Part shown: piece after piece, positions 16,103-24,839 of the stretch
How positions within the stretch are numbered: position 1 is the first letter of the stretch
Layout: every line of letters starts with the position of its first letter
Origin: an uncultured Intestinimonas sp.
Lineage (GTDB): Bacteria; Bacillota; Clostridia; Oscillospirales; Oscillospiraceae
Length of the DNA stretch: 44,518 bases
Direction: 5' to 3'
Assembly: GCF_944387725.1 (NCBI RefSeq)
Contig: NZ_CALXGA010000010.1
Span: forward strand, 1-44,518
Notes under the pieces: generated by a model
The model's input: only the letters and a program-made list of their open reading frames with translations
Databases searched by the model: none
What the model was told of the DNA's origin: nothing
Program-made: the position numbers and the translations under genes

Positions 16103-16969
16103 TCACGTCCTTCCCAACTTTTGGTTGATGATCTCGTAGAAGCTGTGGTCCATGAGCCGCACCAGCCGGGTCACCCGCCGGGAGCGCCGGACCTCTACCA
16201 CGTCTCCCCCGCTGAGCCGGAAGGCCCGGCCTCCGTCCGCCGAGAGGTAGGCCGTCTTCCGGGACTGCCGCCCAATGCGCACCGAGACCACCCGGTCCCG
16301 GCCCATCACCAGGGGCTTGGCATGGAGGGAGTGGGCGCAGATGGGGGTCACCAGGATGTTCTCCGCCGTGGGCTCCACAATGGGGCCCCCAGCCGACATG
16401 GAGTAGGCCGTGGACCCTGTGGGGGTGGCCAGAATGACCCCGTCCCCGGAGAACTCGTAGACGTGGACCCCGTCCCCCCGGACGCTCAGGTCAATCACCC
16501 GGGCCACCGCCCCCTTGGTGACGACGGCGTCGTTGAGGGCCAGGTCCCGGTAGAGGACCTCCCGGCCCCGGCGCACCGCCACATCCAGCATCATGCGGTG
16601 TTCGATGGTATATTTCCCCTCCACCAGCCGGGCCAGCTGGTCCAGCTCCCCGTGCTCCAGCTCGGCCATGAAGCCCACGCTGCCCATGTTCACCCCCAGC
16701 ACGGGGATGTCGCGGGTCAGGGCGTCCTTGGCGGCGTGGAGGATGGTGCCGTCTCCCCCGAAGCAGAGCAGGAAATCCGCTGTTTTCAGCTCCTCCTGCA
16801 TGTTTCGGTAGTCCTGGCCCTTGGGGAGGTCCATCCTGGCCCCCTGGTCCAGGGAGAAGGGAAGGCACAGGGCGGTTTCGATGCCGCAGCGGGCCAGGAC
16901 CTCCCGGGCCCGCAGGGCCGTCTTGAGCCCCCGGTCCCGGTAGGGGTTGGGGCTGAGCACCACCTTCAT
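16103..16969 (-). CDS. nadK: NAD kinase
   Basis: 288 aa. Phosphorylates NAD to NADP. GGDGT motif at 71-75, LGVNMGSVGFMAEL, NDAVVTKG and the glycine-rich GDGVILATPTGSTAYSMSAGGP. ATG at 16969 overlaps the stop of tlyA (4 bp). Confidence 0.96.
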   Translation of the reverse strand: MKVVLSPNPYRDRGLKTALRAREVLARCGIETALCLPFSLDQGARMDLPKGQDYRNMQEELKTADFLLCFGGDGTILHAAKDALTRDIPVLGVNMGSVGFMAELEHGELDQLARLVEGKYTIEHRMMLDVAVRRGREVLYRDLALNDAVVTKGAVARVIDLSVRGDGVHVYEFSGDGVILATPTGSTAYSMSAGGPIVEPTAENILVTPICAHSLHAKPLVMGRDRVVSVRIGRQSRKTAYLSADGGRAFRLSGGDVVEVRRSRRVTRLVRLMDHSFYEIINQKLGRT

Positions 16970-17778
16970 GGCCGCTCCCCCCCCCCCAGCTCCCGGTGGG
17001 ACCGGTCCACTAGTCCGGCCAGGTCCCCGGCATAGGGCTCTCCTGCCCCGGCGGAGAGAAGGCCCAGGTACTCGATGTTCCCCTCGGGCCCCCGGATGGG
17101 GGAGAAGTCCAAGCCCGCCACCGTGAAGTCCCCCTGGGCGGCGTGGGTCAGGAAGCCCTCCAGCACCTCCAAATGGACCTTGGGGGCCCGGACCACCCCC
17201 TTCTTGCCCACCTTCTCCCGGCCGGCCTCGAACTGGGGTTTTACCAGACAGACCGCCCGGCCGCTGTCCTTCAGCAGGCCCCGGAGGGCGGGCAGGATGA
17301 GCCGCAGGGAGATGAAGGAGACATCCACGCTGGCGAAGTCCAGGGCTTCGGGGATCTGCTCCCGGGTGAGATAGCGGGCGTTGGTCCGCTCCAGAGGGAC
17401 CACCCGGGGGTCGGTGCGGAGCTTCCAGGCCAGCTTGCCGTAGCCGGTGTCCACGGCGTAGACCTTCTCCGCCCCCTGCTGGAGCATACAGTCGGTAAAG
17501 CCCCCGGTGGAGGCTCCGATGTCGGCGCACACCAGACCGGTGAGGTCCAGGCTGAAGACCTCCATGGCCTTGGCCAGCTTCAGGCCCCCCCGGCTCACAT
17601 AGGGGATGGCCTGGCCCCGGACCTCAATCCGGGCCTCCTCGTCCACGCCCTGCCCCGCCTTCAGGGCGGGGCGGCCCTCCACAAAGACGCAGCCCCCCAT
17701 GATATCGGCCTGGGCCCGCTGGCGGCTCTCCGCCAGGCCCCGCTCGCACAGGAGAACGTCCAATCGTTTTTTACCCAC
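16966..17778 (-). CDS. tlyA: TlyA family rRNA methyltransferase
   Basis: 270 aa. An N-terminal S4 RNA-binding domain (KKRLDVLLCERGLAESRQRA) is followed by an FtsJ-like methyltransferase (CADIGASTGGFTDCML, VYAVDTGYGKLAWKL, FASVDVSFISLRLILP, LVKPQFEAGR). Family members 2'-O-methylate rRNA; some are called hemolysin A by old annotation. GTG start at 17778 after GGAGGTGTGGAAGC, overlapping the dxs end by 8 bp. Confidence 0.93.
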   Translation of the reverse strand: MGKKRLDVLLCERGLAESRQRAQADIMGGCVFVEGRPALKAGQGVDEEARIEVRGQAIPYVSRGGLKLAKAMEVFSLDLTGLVCADIGASTGGFTDCMLQQGAEKVYAVDTGYGKLAWKLRTDPRVVPLERTNARYLTREQIPEALDFASVDVSFISLRLILPALRGLLKDSGRAVCLVKPQFEAGREKVGKKGVVRAPKVHLEVLEGFLTHAAQGDFTVAGLDFSPIRGPEGNIEYLGLLSAGAGEPYAGDLAGLVDRSHRELGGGERP

Positions 17779-19618
17779 GCTTCCACACCTCCAACGCCGC
17801 CCGCTCCAGGGAGGCATGGTCCAGACCGCACAGCCGCCGCAGCTCGGTGACGGCGCCCTGGGGGAGGTACCCCTCCCCGGCGCTGCACAGCCGCACCGCC
17901 CGGAGGGAAATCCCCTTCTGAGCCAGGCCGGCGCACAGCCGCTCCCCCGCAGAGCCGATGGCGGCGCACTCCTCCGCCACCAGCAGCCGCCCGGTCTTCC
18001 CCACCGAATCCGCCACCGGCCCAATGTCCAGGGGGGCGAGCCGGTTGAGCTTGAGGACCTCCGGGCGGCAGCCCCTGGCCTCCAGGGCCTGGACAGCCTC
18101 CAGCACCTGATTCACCGTCACGCCGTAGGTCACGATGGTCAGGTCCCGGCCCTCCCGCAGGACGGCGGCGGAGGCGGGGCCGCCGTCGGCCTGGTAGGCC
18201 CCTTCGCCCCCTCGGGGGTAGCGGATGGCCACAGGCCCCCGGTCCTCCAGCACCGCCCGGCGCAGCATGACGCGCAGCTCGGCAAAGCTGGCCGGGGCGT
18301 AGAGGGTCAGCCCCGGCACGGTGGAGAGGTAGGCCACGTCGAAGATCCCGTGATGGGTCTCCCCGTCCTCCCCCACCAGTCCGGCCCGGTCCACCCCCAG
18401 CACCACATGGAGCCCCAGGATGCCCACGTCGTGGAGGAGCATGTCGTATCCCCGCTGGAGAAAGGAGGAGTAGACGGCAAAGACCGGCAGGCTCCCCTGC
18501 TTGGCCATCCCCGCAGCCATGGCCACGGCGTGGCCCTCGGCGATGCCCACGTCAAAGAAGCGGCCGGGGAACCGCTCCGCAAAGGCTCCCAGGCCGGTGC
18601 CGTCCCGCATGGCGGCGGTGATGGCGCAGACCCGGCGGTCCTCCTGGGCCAGTGCGCACAGGGTCTCGCCGAAAACGGCGGAGAAGGAGGGGCCGGAGGA
18701 CTGGAGGGGCTTTCCGTCCTGGACGCAGAACCGCCCCACCCCGTGGTAGGCGTCTGGGTTCTTCTCGGCGGGAGGATAGCCTCTGCCCTTTACCGTGCGG
18801 ATGTGGAGGAGCACCGGGGACCTGAGCTCCCTGGCGTAGCGCAGCAGCCGGGTGAGGCCCCGGACGTCGTGGCCGTCCACCGGCCCTAAGTAGGTAAAGC
18901 CCATGTCCTCGAAGAAACTGCATGGGAGCAGGGTCTCCTTCACCGCCGTCTTGACTTTGTGGGTAAGGCGGTAGACATGCTGCCCGCCGGGCAGGGCGGA
19001 CATCAGCCGCCGGTAGCCCTTTTTGAAGCGGAGGTACTGGGGCTTGAGGCGCTGGTGGGCCAGGTACCTGGCCACGCCCCCCACATTCTCCGTAATGGAC
19101 ATACCGTTGTCGTTGAGAATGACCAGAAGGGGCTCCCCGCTCTGGCCGGCGTTGGACAGGCCCTCGTAGGCCAGCCCTCCGGTGAGGGCCCCGTCCCCCA
19201 ACAGGGCGATGACGCTGTAGTCCTCCCCCAGCTGGGTCCTGGCCCGGGCCATGCCCAGGGCCACCGACACCGCGTTGGAGGCATGTCCGGCGATGAAGGC
19301 GTCGTGGATGCTCTCCCGGGGCTTGGGGAAGCCGGAGAGGCCCCCGAAGCTCCGCAGGGTCTCCATGGCCCCGTCCCGGCCGGTTAGGAGCTTGTGGATA
19401 TAGCACTGGTGCCCCACGTCAAAGACCAGCCGGTCCCGCCCGGTGTCAAAGACACGGTGGAGGGCCACGGTGATCTCCACCGCCCCCAGGTTGGAGGCCA
19501 GATGGCCTCCGGTCCGGGAGACCACGTCCAGCAGCCGGGCCCGCAGGCGGGTGCACAGGGCCTCCGCCTCCCCATCGCTGATGGCCCGCAGATCGGGCGT
19601 CTCTTCAAATCCTGTCAA
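17771..19618 (-). CDS. dxs: 1-deoxy-D-xylulose-5-phosphate synthase
   Basis: 615 aa. First enzyme of the MEP isoprenoid pathway; condenses pyruvate and glyceraldehyde-3-phosphate with TPP. FDVGHQCYIHKLLTGR, TPP-binding LLGDGALTGGLAYEGLSNA...ILNDNGMSI, GPVDGHD, transketolase pyrimidine-domain DVGIAEGHAVAMAAGMA and the C-domain are all present. TTG at 19618 sits six bases after GGGAGGTG; the GTG six bases earlier is too near the ribosome site. Next to ispA, so isoprenoid genes are grouped. Confidence 0.95.
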   Translation of the reverse strand: MTGFEETPDLRAISDGEAEALCTRLRARLLDVVSRTGGHLASNLGAVEITVALHRVFDTGRDRLVFDVGHQCYIHKLLTGRDGAMETLRSFGGLSGFPKPRESIHDAFIAGHASNAVSVALGMARARTQLGEDYSVIALLGDGALTGGLAYEGLSNAGQSGEPLLVILNDNGMSITENVGGVARYLAHQRLKPQYLRFKKGYRRLMSALPGGQHVYRLTHKVKTAVKETLLPCSFFEDMGFTYLGPVDGHDVRGLTRLLRYARELRSPVLLHIRTVKGRGYPPAEKNPDAYHGVGRFCVQDGKPLQSSGPSFSAVFGETLCALAQEDRRVCAITAAMRDGTGLGAFAERFPGRFFDVGIAEGHAVAMAAGMAKQGSLPVFAVYSSFLQRGYDMLLHDVGILGLHVVLGVDRAGLVGEDGETHHGIFDVAYLSTVPGLTLYAPASFAELRVMLRRAVLEDRGPVAIRYPRGGEGAYQADGGPASAAVLREGRDLTIVTYGVTVNQVLEAVQALEARGCRPEVLKLNRLAPLDIGPVADSVGKTGRLLVAEECAAIGSAGERLCAGLAQKGISLRAVRLCSAGEGYLPQGAVTELRRLCGLDHASLERAALEVWKRG

Positions 19619-19647
19619 GCGCACACCTCCCACCCCCGCAGGGGCCT

Positions 19648-20109
19648 TTAGTGAAACAGCCAGGAGCCGAAATAGCCGATGGCCGCCCCCAGCACCGCCC
19701 CGGCGAAGACCTGGAAGGGGGTGTGGCCCAGCAGCTCCTTGAGCTCCTTGCCGAAGAGCTCCGGCTTCATTTCCGTCCAGTGCTCCATCATATAGTTGAG
19801 AATTTTGGCCTGTTCCCCGGCGGCCTTGCGGACGTGGGAGGCGTCGTACATCACCACGATGGCCAGCACCGACGCAACGGCAAAGAGGGCCGAGGACCAG
19901 CCGTACAGGTTCCCTGTGGCGGCGGCGCAGGCGCAGACAAAGGCCGAGTGGGAGCTGGGCATTCCGCCGCTGCTGAGGATGCTCCGAAAGTCCAGCCGGT
20001 GCTTCTGCACCAGGACCCCGATGACCTTCAGCACCTGTGCCACCGCCCAGGCCGCGGCGGAGAGAACCAAAATCAGGTTTCCCAGGTGGTAGTTGGGGAA
20101 ATTGTCCAT
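19648..20109 (-). CDS. Divergent PAP2 family membrane protein (DUF212)
   Basis: 153 aa with about four hydrophobic helices. SSGGMPSSHSAFVCACAAATG and MYDASHVRKAAGEQA are signatures of the DUF212 / acid-phosphatase-VanZ-like group. It probably acts on a lipid pyrophosphate at the membrane; its place between ispA and dxs suggests isoprenyl phosphate metabolism (inference). Confidence 0.85.
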   Translation of the reverse strand: MDNFPNYHLGNLILVLSAAAWAVAQVLKVIGVLVQKHRLDFRSILSSGGMPSSHSAFVCACAAATGNLYGWSSALFAVASVLAIVVMYDASHVRKAAGEQAKILNYMMEHWTEMKPELFGKELKELLGHTPFQVFAGAVLGAAIGYFGSWLFH

Positions 20110-20115
20110 AGGCCC

Positions 20116-20997
20116 TCAGCACTCCCGTCCCGCCAGGGAGACGGCCAGCCACCGCAGGAAGCCGGCCTCCGGCCCGAAGGGGGCCAGGGCCTCCACCGCC
20201 TCCCCGGTGAGCTTCTCCACCAGCTCCCGGCAGGCGTCCATTCCCAGCAGGGTCACAAAGGTGGTCTTCTCGTTGGCCCGATCGGAGCCCACGGGCTTGC
20301 CCAGGGTAGCCTGGTCCCCCTCCACATCCAGCATATCGTCCCGAACCTGGAAGGCCAGGCCCAGCTTCTGGGCGTAGCGCCGGACGGCGGCCCGGGCCTC
20401 CTCCCCGCCCCCGGCGGCGATACAGCCCATCTCGGCGGCGGCGCTGAGGAGGGCCCCGGTCTTGCACCGCTGGAGGTACTCCACCTCAGAGCGGCTCACC
20501 GCCCGCCCCTGGGCGGCCATGTCCAGGGCCTGTCCCCCCACCATTCCCCGGGCCCCCGCCGCCCGGGCCAGGCAGGCCGCAGCGGCCAGCACCCGCTCCG
20601 GGGGCAGGCCGCCGCTCCCCTCCAGGGCGGTCTCGAAGGCGGCGGTGAGCAGGCCGTCCCCGGCCAGCACCGCCGTGGCATCCCCGAAAATTTTGTGATT
20701 GGTGGGCTTGCCCCGGCGCAGGTCGTCATCGTCCATGCAGGGCAGGTCGTCGTGGATGAGGGAGTAAGTGTGGACCATCTCCACCGCGCAGGCGAAGGGC
20801 AGGGCCTGCTCCGGCGTCCCGCCGCACATGCGGCAGGCCTCCAGGGTGAGCACCGGCCGGATGCGCTTGCCGCCCCCCAAAAGGCTGTACTCCATGGCGT
20901 CATAGAGGTCGGCCATGGGCTCCCGGTCCCGGAAGCTGGCCGCCAGCCGCTCTTCGATGAGGGCCTGGTCCTCCCGCAGGCGCAGTTGTCCCTCCAC
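20116..20997 (-). CDS. ispA: Short-chain polyprenyl (farnesyl) diphosphate synthase
   Basis: 293 aa. Builds GPP/FPP from IPP and DMAPP. GGGKRIRPVL, first Asp-rich motif DDLPCMDDDD (83-92) with the bacterial short-chain two-residue insert, and second motif FQVRDDMLDVEGD. Start 3 bp after the xseB stop. Confidence 0.94.
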   Translation of the reverse strand: MEGQLRLREDQALIEERLAASFRDREPMADLYDAMEYSLLGGGKRIRPVLTLEACRMCGGTPEQALPFACAVEMVHTYSLIHDDLPCMDDDDLRRGKPTNHKIFGDATAVLAGDGLLTAAFETALEGSGGLPPERVLAAAACLARAAGARGMVGGQALDMAAQGRAVSRSEVEYLQRCKTGALLSAAAEMGCIAAGGGEEARAAVRRYAQKLGLAFQVRDDMLDVEGDQATLGKPVGSDRANEKTTFVTLLGMDACRELVEKLTGEAVEALAPFGPEAGFLRWLAVSLAGREC

Positions 20998-21000
20998 GGC

Positions 21001-21228
21001 TCACCCCTCCCCGTCCAGCGGCTCCTCCACCGGCTGCCCGTCGGCGCCGGCGGTGAGCCTGGTCACCTTCTGCTCCGCCTTGTCCAGCAGCGCGGAGCAC
21101 TGCTTCATCAGGCCGGTCCCCTCCTCAAAGAGGGCCAGGGACTCCTCCAGGGGGGCCTCCCCCTTCTCCAGCAGGGCCACGATCTCCTCCAGACGGGCCA
21201 TGGCCTGCTCAAAGGTCTTTTTCTCCAT
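21001..21228 (-). CDS. xseB: Exodeoxyribonuclease VII small subunit
   Basis: 75 aa. FEQAMARLEEIVALLEKGEAPLEESL is the XseB signature; helical hairpin that binds XseA. Overlaps the xseA end by 20 bp in another frame. Confidence 0.94.
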   Translation of the reverse strand: MEKKTFEQAMARLEEIVALLEKGEAPLEESLALFEEGTGLMKQCSALLDKAEQKVTRLTAGADGQPVEEPLDGEG

Positions 21229-22468
21229 CGTCTTTTCCTCCCTGGGTCCCGGAGGTCCGGGCCCGCAGTGTTTTCTTTCCCTCCACCCGGCAGTCCAGGC
21301 TGCCGTCGGCGAGGCGCACCGCCAGAAGATCCCCGGGGTCCACCCCCCGCACCGAGGAGACCACATCCCCCTCCGGCGTGCGGGCCACGGCGTAGCCCCG
21401 CCCCAGCACCTTCAGGGGGCTCAGGGCGTCCAGGGCGGCGGCCAGCCGGGCGAAGCGCTCCCGCTCCCCCGCCAGGCTTCTGGTAAGGGCGTGGGAGAGC
21501 CGCCGGCCCTCATAGTCCAGGAGCATCCGCCGGTCGGCCAGGTAGTTCATGGGGTCCTGGAGGACCCGGCTGCGCCCCAATCGGTCCAGCTCCCGCCGGG
21601 TCCGGTCCAGCCGGCCCTCCATCAGCGCGGAGAGCCTGCCGGCGTAATTGGCCAGACTGGCGCGGAGCTCCTTCTGGTCGGGCGCCGCCAGCTCGGCGGC
21701 GTTGGAGGGGGTGGCCGCCCGGAGGTCGGCCACAAAGTCGGCGATGGTGACGTCTGGCTCATGTCCCACGGCGGAGATCACCGGGATCTCGCAGTCGTAG
21801 ATGGCCCGGGCCACCCTCTCGTCGTTGAAACACCACAGGTCCTCCATGGAGCCGCCCCCCCGGCCGGTGATGAGGAGGTCGGCCACCCGGTGGGCGCTGG
21901 CGCAGCGGATGGCGGCGGCGATCTCCGCCGGGGCCTCCGCCCCCTGGACCCGCACCGGCAGCAGGACCACCTCCGCCAGGGGATACCGGGCCCCCAGAAT
22001 CCGCAGCATGTCCCGCACCGCCGCCCCGGCGGAGGAGGTCACCAGGGCGATCCGCCTGGGATAGCGGGGCAGGGGCTTTTTGTGGGCCGGATCGAAGAGC
22101 CCCTCCCGGTAGAGCTTCTCCTTGAGCTGCTCGAAGGCAGCGTAGAGGTCCCCCACCCCGTCGGGGGAGAGCTCCGAACAGTAGAGCTGGTACTGCCCGT
22201 CCCGGGGGAAGGCCGACACCCGGCCGAAGGCGATGACCTTCCTGCCGTTCTCCGGCCGGAACCGCAGACGGGCGGCCTCCCGGCGGAACATGACGCAGCG
22301 GATGGCCCCGCCCTCGTCCTTGAGGGAAAAGTAGTGGTGGCCGGAGGGGTAGGTTTTATAGTTGGAGAGCTCCCCCCGGACGAAGAGCCCCCCGAGAAAG
22401 CCGTCCCGGTCCAGCAGCTCCTTGATGTAGCCGTTGACCTGGGAGACGGTGTAGATATTCTGGGTCAT
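21209..22468 (-). CDS. xseA: Exodeoxyribonuclease VII large subunit
   Basis: 419 aa. N-terminal OB-fold (LFVRGELSNYKTYPSGHHYF, LKDEGGAIRCVMFR) and the catalytic domain (ALVTSSAGAAVRDMLRIL, LITGRGGGSMEDLWCFNDE, IPVISAVGHEPDVTIADFVAD), then a coiled-coil C-terminus. Degrades single-stranded DNA with XseB. ATG overlaps the stop of the gene upstream. Confidence 0.95.
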   Translation of the reverse strand: MTQNIYTVSQVNGYIKELLDRDGFLGGLFVRGELSNYKTYPSGHHYFSLKDEGGAIRCVMFRREAARLRFRPENGRKVIAFGRVSAFPRDGQYQLYCSELSPDGVGDLYAAFEQLKEKLYREGLFDPAHKKPLPRYPRRIALVTSSAGAAVRDMLRILGARYPLAEVVLLPVRVQGAEAPAEIAAAIRCASAHRVADLLITGRGGGSMEDLWCFNDERVARAIYDCEIPVISAVGHEPDVTIADFVADLRAATPSNAAELAAPDQKELRASLANYAGRLSALMEGRLDRTRRELDRLGRSRVLQDPMNYLADRRMLLDYEGRRLSHALTRSLAGERERFARLAAALDALSPLKVLGRGYAVARTPEGDVVSSVRGVDPGDLLAVRLADGSLDCRVEGKKTLRARTSGTQGGKDDGEKDL

Positions 22469-23409
22469 GCTTCTCTCCCTTCCGTCAGGGCCCGGTGGGC
22501 CAGGACGGCCACCCCCAGGGCGTTATCGGCAGAGTACTGGGGCGGGGCAAAGACGGCCCCGCAGGCCGCCGTCAGCTCCGCCCGGAGGATCCGGTTGGAG
22601 GCCACCCCGCCGGAGCAGAGCACCGGCAGGCCGGGGCGCTCCTCCAGGGCCGCCTGGGTGACCCGCCGCACCACATCGGCCACAGTGGAGAGGGCGAAGC
22701 GGGCCACCTGTGCGGGCTCCGCCCGCCCGGCCAGGGTCCGGACCTGGTTCTCCACCCCGGAGAGGGAGAAGGCGAGCCCCTGGGTCTTCACCCGGAACCC
22801 CTCCCCAGGCCCGGTCTCCCCGGCCAGGGCGTCCAGGGCCTTTCCGGCGGGGAAGTCCAGGCCCAGCAGCTTCCCGGTGCGGTCGATGAGCTTCCCTGCG
22901 GAGAGGTCGCTGGCGCCGCCGATCTTCTCGGCCCGGACGCCGCGCCCTTCCGGCGTCACATAGAGCAGCTCCGTGGTGCCGCCGGAGAGGTGCCAGGCCA
23001 GGCAGGGCCGGTCCAGCAGGTCGGGCCGGCCGGCGGACCAGGCGGCGGCGGCGATGTGCCCCTGTTGGTGGGAGCAGGGGAAAAAGGGGATCCCCAGGGC
23101 GTCCGCCAGACAGCGGCCCAAGGACTCCCCCGCCAGAAAACAGGGCATGTAGGAGCCCTCTACCCACCGGGGTTTTACGCTGGCCCCCACGGCGGCCAGG
23201 CCGGCCAGCCGTCCCTCCTCCCGGAGCTGGTCCAGGAGCTCCGGCAGGCGCTTGACGTGCTGGAAGAGGGCGTCGCTCTGCCGCAGGCCCAAAGTTCCCG
23301 GGGGCACCTCCAGCAGACGGCCCAGCCCGCAGACCTCCGCCCCGTCGAAGAGGGCGGCGGAGGTGGTGTAGTTGCTGGTGTCCAGGCCCAGACAGCGAAG
23401 GGCGGTCAT
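22465..23409 (-). CDS. TsaD/Kae1-like ASKHA protein (second TsaD-type paralogue)
   Basis: 314 aa. CLGLDTSNYTTSAALFDG is the ASKHA phosphate loop; His114 and His118 (CSHQQGHIAAA) match the TsaD metal ligands; AWHLSGGTTELL and CSGGVASNRILR are also present. True TsaD makes the t6A modification of tRNA with TsaB/E. This protein is shorter, sits in the nusB-xseA operon without tsaB/tsaE, and is the divergent second copy seen in many Clostridia, so the exact role is uncertain. Confidence 0.8.
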   Translation of the reverse strand: MTALRCLGLDTSNYTTSAALFDGAEVCGLGRLLEVPPGTLGLRQSDALFQHVKRLPELLDQLREEGRLAGLAAVGASVKPRWVEGSYMPCFLAGESLGRCLADALGIPFFPCSHQQGHIAAAAWSAGRPDLLDRPCLAWHLSGGTTELLYVTPEGRGVRAEKIGGASDLSAGKLIDRTGKLLGLDFPAGKALDALAGETGPGEGFRVKTQGLAFSLSGVENQVRTLAGRAEPAQVARFALSTVADVVRRVTQAALEERPGLPVLCSGGVASNRILRAELTAACGAVFAPPQYSADNALGVAVLAHRALTEGREA

Positions 23410-23897
23410 GCCTCTTCCTCCGCCGCCGGTGCGGGGGCCTTGGCCCGCTCCGGAGGGAGCTCCCCCCGGACGAAGGAGCCCAGGATGCCGTTGATGAAGG
23501 CCGCAGTCTCCGGGGTCTCGTACCGCTTGGCCCCCTCCACCGCCTCGTTGATGGCGGCCCCGGCGGGGATCTCCGGCATATACAGGATTTCATACATGGC
23601 CACCCGCATCACGGCGGCGGCCGTCCGAGAGATGCGGGAGAAGGACCAGCCCACGGCGTACTTGGCGATATAGCCGTCCAGCTCGGGACCATGGGCGTCC
23701 ACGCCCTTGACCAGCTCGGTTATGTACCGCCGCTGCTTCTCGTTGGGGAACTCGTTGTAAAGGGGGTCCTCCTCTTTGAGCTGTTCAAAGTTCTCCCGGG
23801 TCAGGGAGACCGCCAGCAGCTCGTCCGCGGTCCGGTTGGAAAAGCCCAGGGCGAAGGCCAGATGGACGGCAATCTCCCGGGCGCTGCTTCTGGTCAT
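23406..23897 (-). CDS. nusB: Transcription antitermination factor NusB
   Basis: 163 aa. All-helical RNA-binding factor for rRNA antitermination: SSAREIAVHLAFALGF, RRYITELVKGVDAHGPELDGYI, WSFSRISRTAAAVMRVAMYEI, AAINEAVEGAKRYETPETAAFINGIL. ATG at 23897 chosen because GGGAGGAAGCGACC precedes it. First gene of the long operon; a possible -10 TATAAT (23953-23958, minus) with a weak -35 lies about 55 bp upstream. Confidence 0.92.
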   Translation of the reverse strand: MTRSSAREIAVHLAFALGFSNRTADELLAVSLTRENFEQLKEEDPLYNEFPNEKQRRYITELVKGVDAHGPELDGYIAKYAVGWSFSRISRTAAAVMRVAMYEILYMPEIPAGAAINEAVEGAKRYETPETAAFINGILGSFVRGELPPERAKAPAPAAEEEA

Positions 23898-24005
23898 GGT
23901 CGCTTCCTCCCACATCTCTTGTAACTGGCGTATGCGTAATCATATACATTTTATTATATACAGTTCCGCCTGGAAAATAAACCCCCAATTTCCCCGGAAA
24001 GGCGC

Positions 24006-24050
24006 AAAAAAGGGCATTGAGCCCGCCGAAGCCGCCCAATGCCCCTGGAG
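24006..24050 (-). terminator. Terminator between asp23 and nusB
   Basis: On the minus strand GGGGCATTGGGCGGCTTCGG to GCTCAATGCCC, then TTTTTTG, nested in an outer GGCGCC...GGCGCC pairing. Confidence 0.85.
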
Positions 24051-24059
24051 GCGCCTTTC

Positions 24060-24446
24060 TTACGGAGCCTTCTTGGGCTCCTTTTCAAAGAGCACGCCGC
24101 CCACGCTGACATTGACGGCGGCGACGGTGAGACCGCTGGTGGCCTCGACGCTGTTGGCCACAGCCTCCTGAACCGCCCGGCCCACCTCGGGGATGGTATA
24201 GCCGTACTTCACCAGGATGGCCACATCCACGGTGACGCTCTCCTCCTCCACATGGAGGTGGATGCCCCGGCTCAGGGTCTTCTTGCCCAGCAGCTCGGCC
24301 AGGTCGGTGCCCAGGTTGGCGGCCAGACCCCCCACGCCCTCCACCTCCAGGGCGGCGGCGGCGGCGATGACCGCCAGCACTTCCTCAGAAATATGGATAT
24401 TCCCCAGCTCGTCGGACCGGGAGACGTACTCTCTGCCTTCGCTCAC
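24060..24446 (-). CDS. Asp23/Gls24 family envelope stress protein
   Basis: About 128 aa. GNIHISEEVLAVIAAAAALEV, GIHLHVEEESVTVDVAILVKYG and VAAVNVSVGGVLF are the Asp23 pattern. These abundant proteins sit at the membrane through partners such as AmaP, which is not in this window. GTG at 24446 has GGAG ten bases upstream; GTG at 24455 is in frame but only one base from the ribosome site. Monocistronic. Confidence 0.9.
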   Translation of the reverse strand: MSEGREYVSRSDELGNIHISEEVLAVIAAAAALEVEGVGGLAANLGTDLAELLGKKTLSRGIHLHVEEESVTVDVAILVKYGYTIPEVGRAVQEAVANSVEATSGLTVAAVNVSVGGVLFEKEPKKAP

Positions 24447-24477
24447 TGTGGTCACGCTCCTTTTTCGGTTTGTGGTT

Positions 24478-24506
24478 ATTGTACCACAATGAACGCCGCT
24501 TTACAA
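24478..24506 (-). promoter_or_regulatory. Promoter of asp23 gene
   Basis: TTGTAA-N17-TACAAT on the minus strand, about 35 bp before the start codon. Confidence 0.75.
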
Positions 24507-24557
24507 TCCAAATTTTGAAACGGAAACGGGCGGAGCGCCAGAACAGCGAGAGGGCAG

Positions 24558-24603
24558 AAACCGGCGGTCATCGAGCGGGCCCGGCGGCGTTCTCCGCCGG
24601 TTT
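24558..24603. other. GC-rich hairpin beside repeat copy B
   Basis: AAACCGGCGG...CCGCCGGTTT inverted repeat 36 bases across, directly left of repeat copy B. It may be the terminator of a lost gene; nothing else was seen in this 350-bp gap apart from copy B. Confidence 0.4.
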
Positions 24604-24607
24604 CCCC

Positions 24608-24773
24608 TAGGGCGTGTTTGAAAAATGTCAACATGCCCAACCTGCGGGTCTTTTGTCCCCTGGACGGCGCAATTTTTCCTTGAAATCCGCCAGGATTCCT
24701 GGGTCAAAATTGCTTGCCAGCGGCCCAAAATCCCTCGCTGCTGGACACATCGCCAATTTTCAAACAAGCCCTA
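24608..24773 (+). repeat. MITE-like repeat, full copy B
   Basis: 166 bp bounded by TA, with terminal inverted repeats TAGGGCGTGTTTGAAAA / TTTTCAAACAAGCCCTA. Internal sequence nearly identical to copy C. No coding capacity. Sits harmlessly between the spoIIIA operon end and asp23. Confidence 0.88.
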
Positions 24774-24794
24774 AACCCTCCGGGCGCCAAACAT

Positions 24795-24830
24795 CAAAAA
24801 ACAGGGACGGCGGCCGCCGTCCCTGTTTTG
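24795..24830 (-). terminator. Terminator of the spoIIIA operon
   Basis: AACAGGGACGGCGG / CCGCCGTCCCTGTT stem with TTTTTTG on the minus strand, 10 bp after the spoIIIAH stop. Confidence 0.9.
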
Positions 24831-24839
24831 CGGTTCCCC

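Noticed and set aside
24501-24767. Short open frames inside the MITE-like copies (e.g. MFEKCQHAQ...)
   Set aside because: Present in every copy only because the repeat is conserved as DNA; no ribosome site or family resemblance, and frames differ in their ends.
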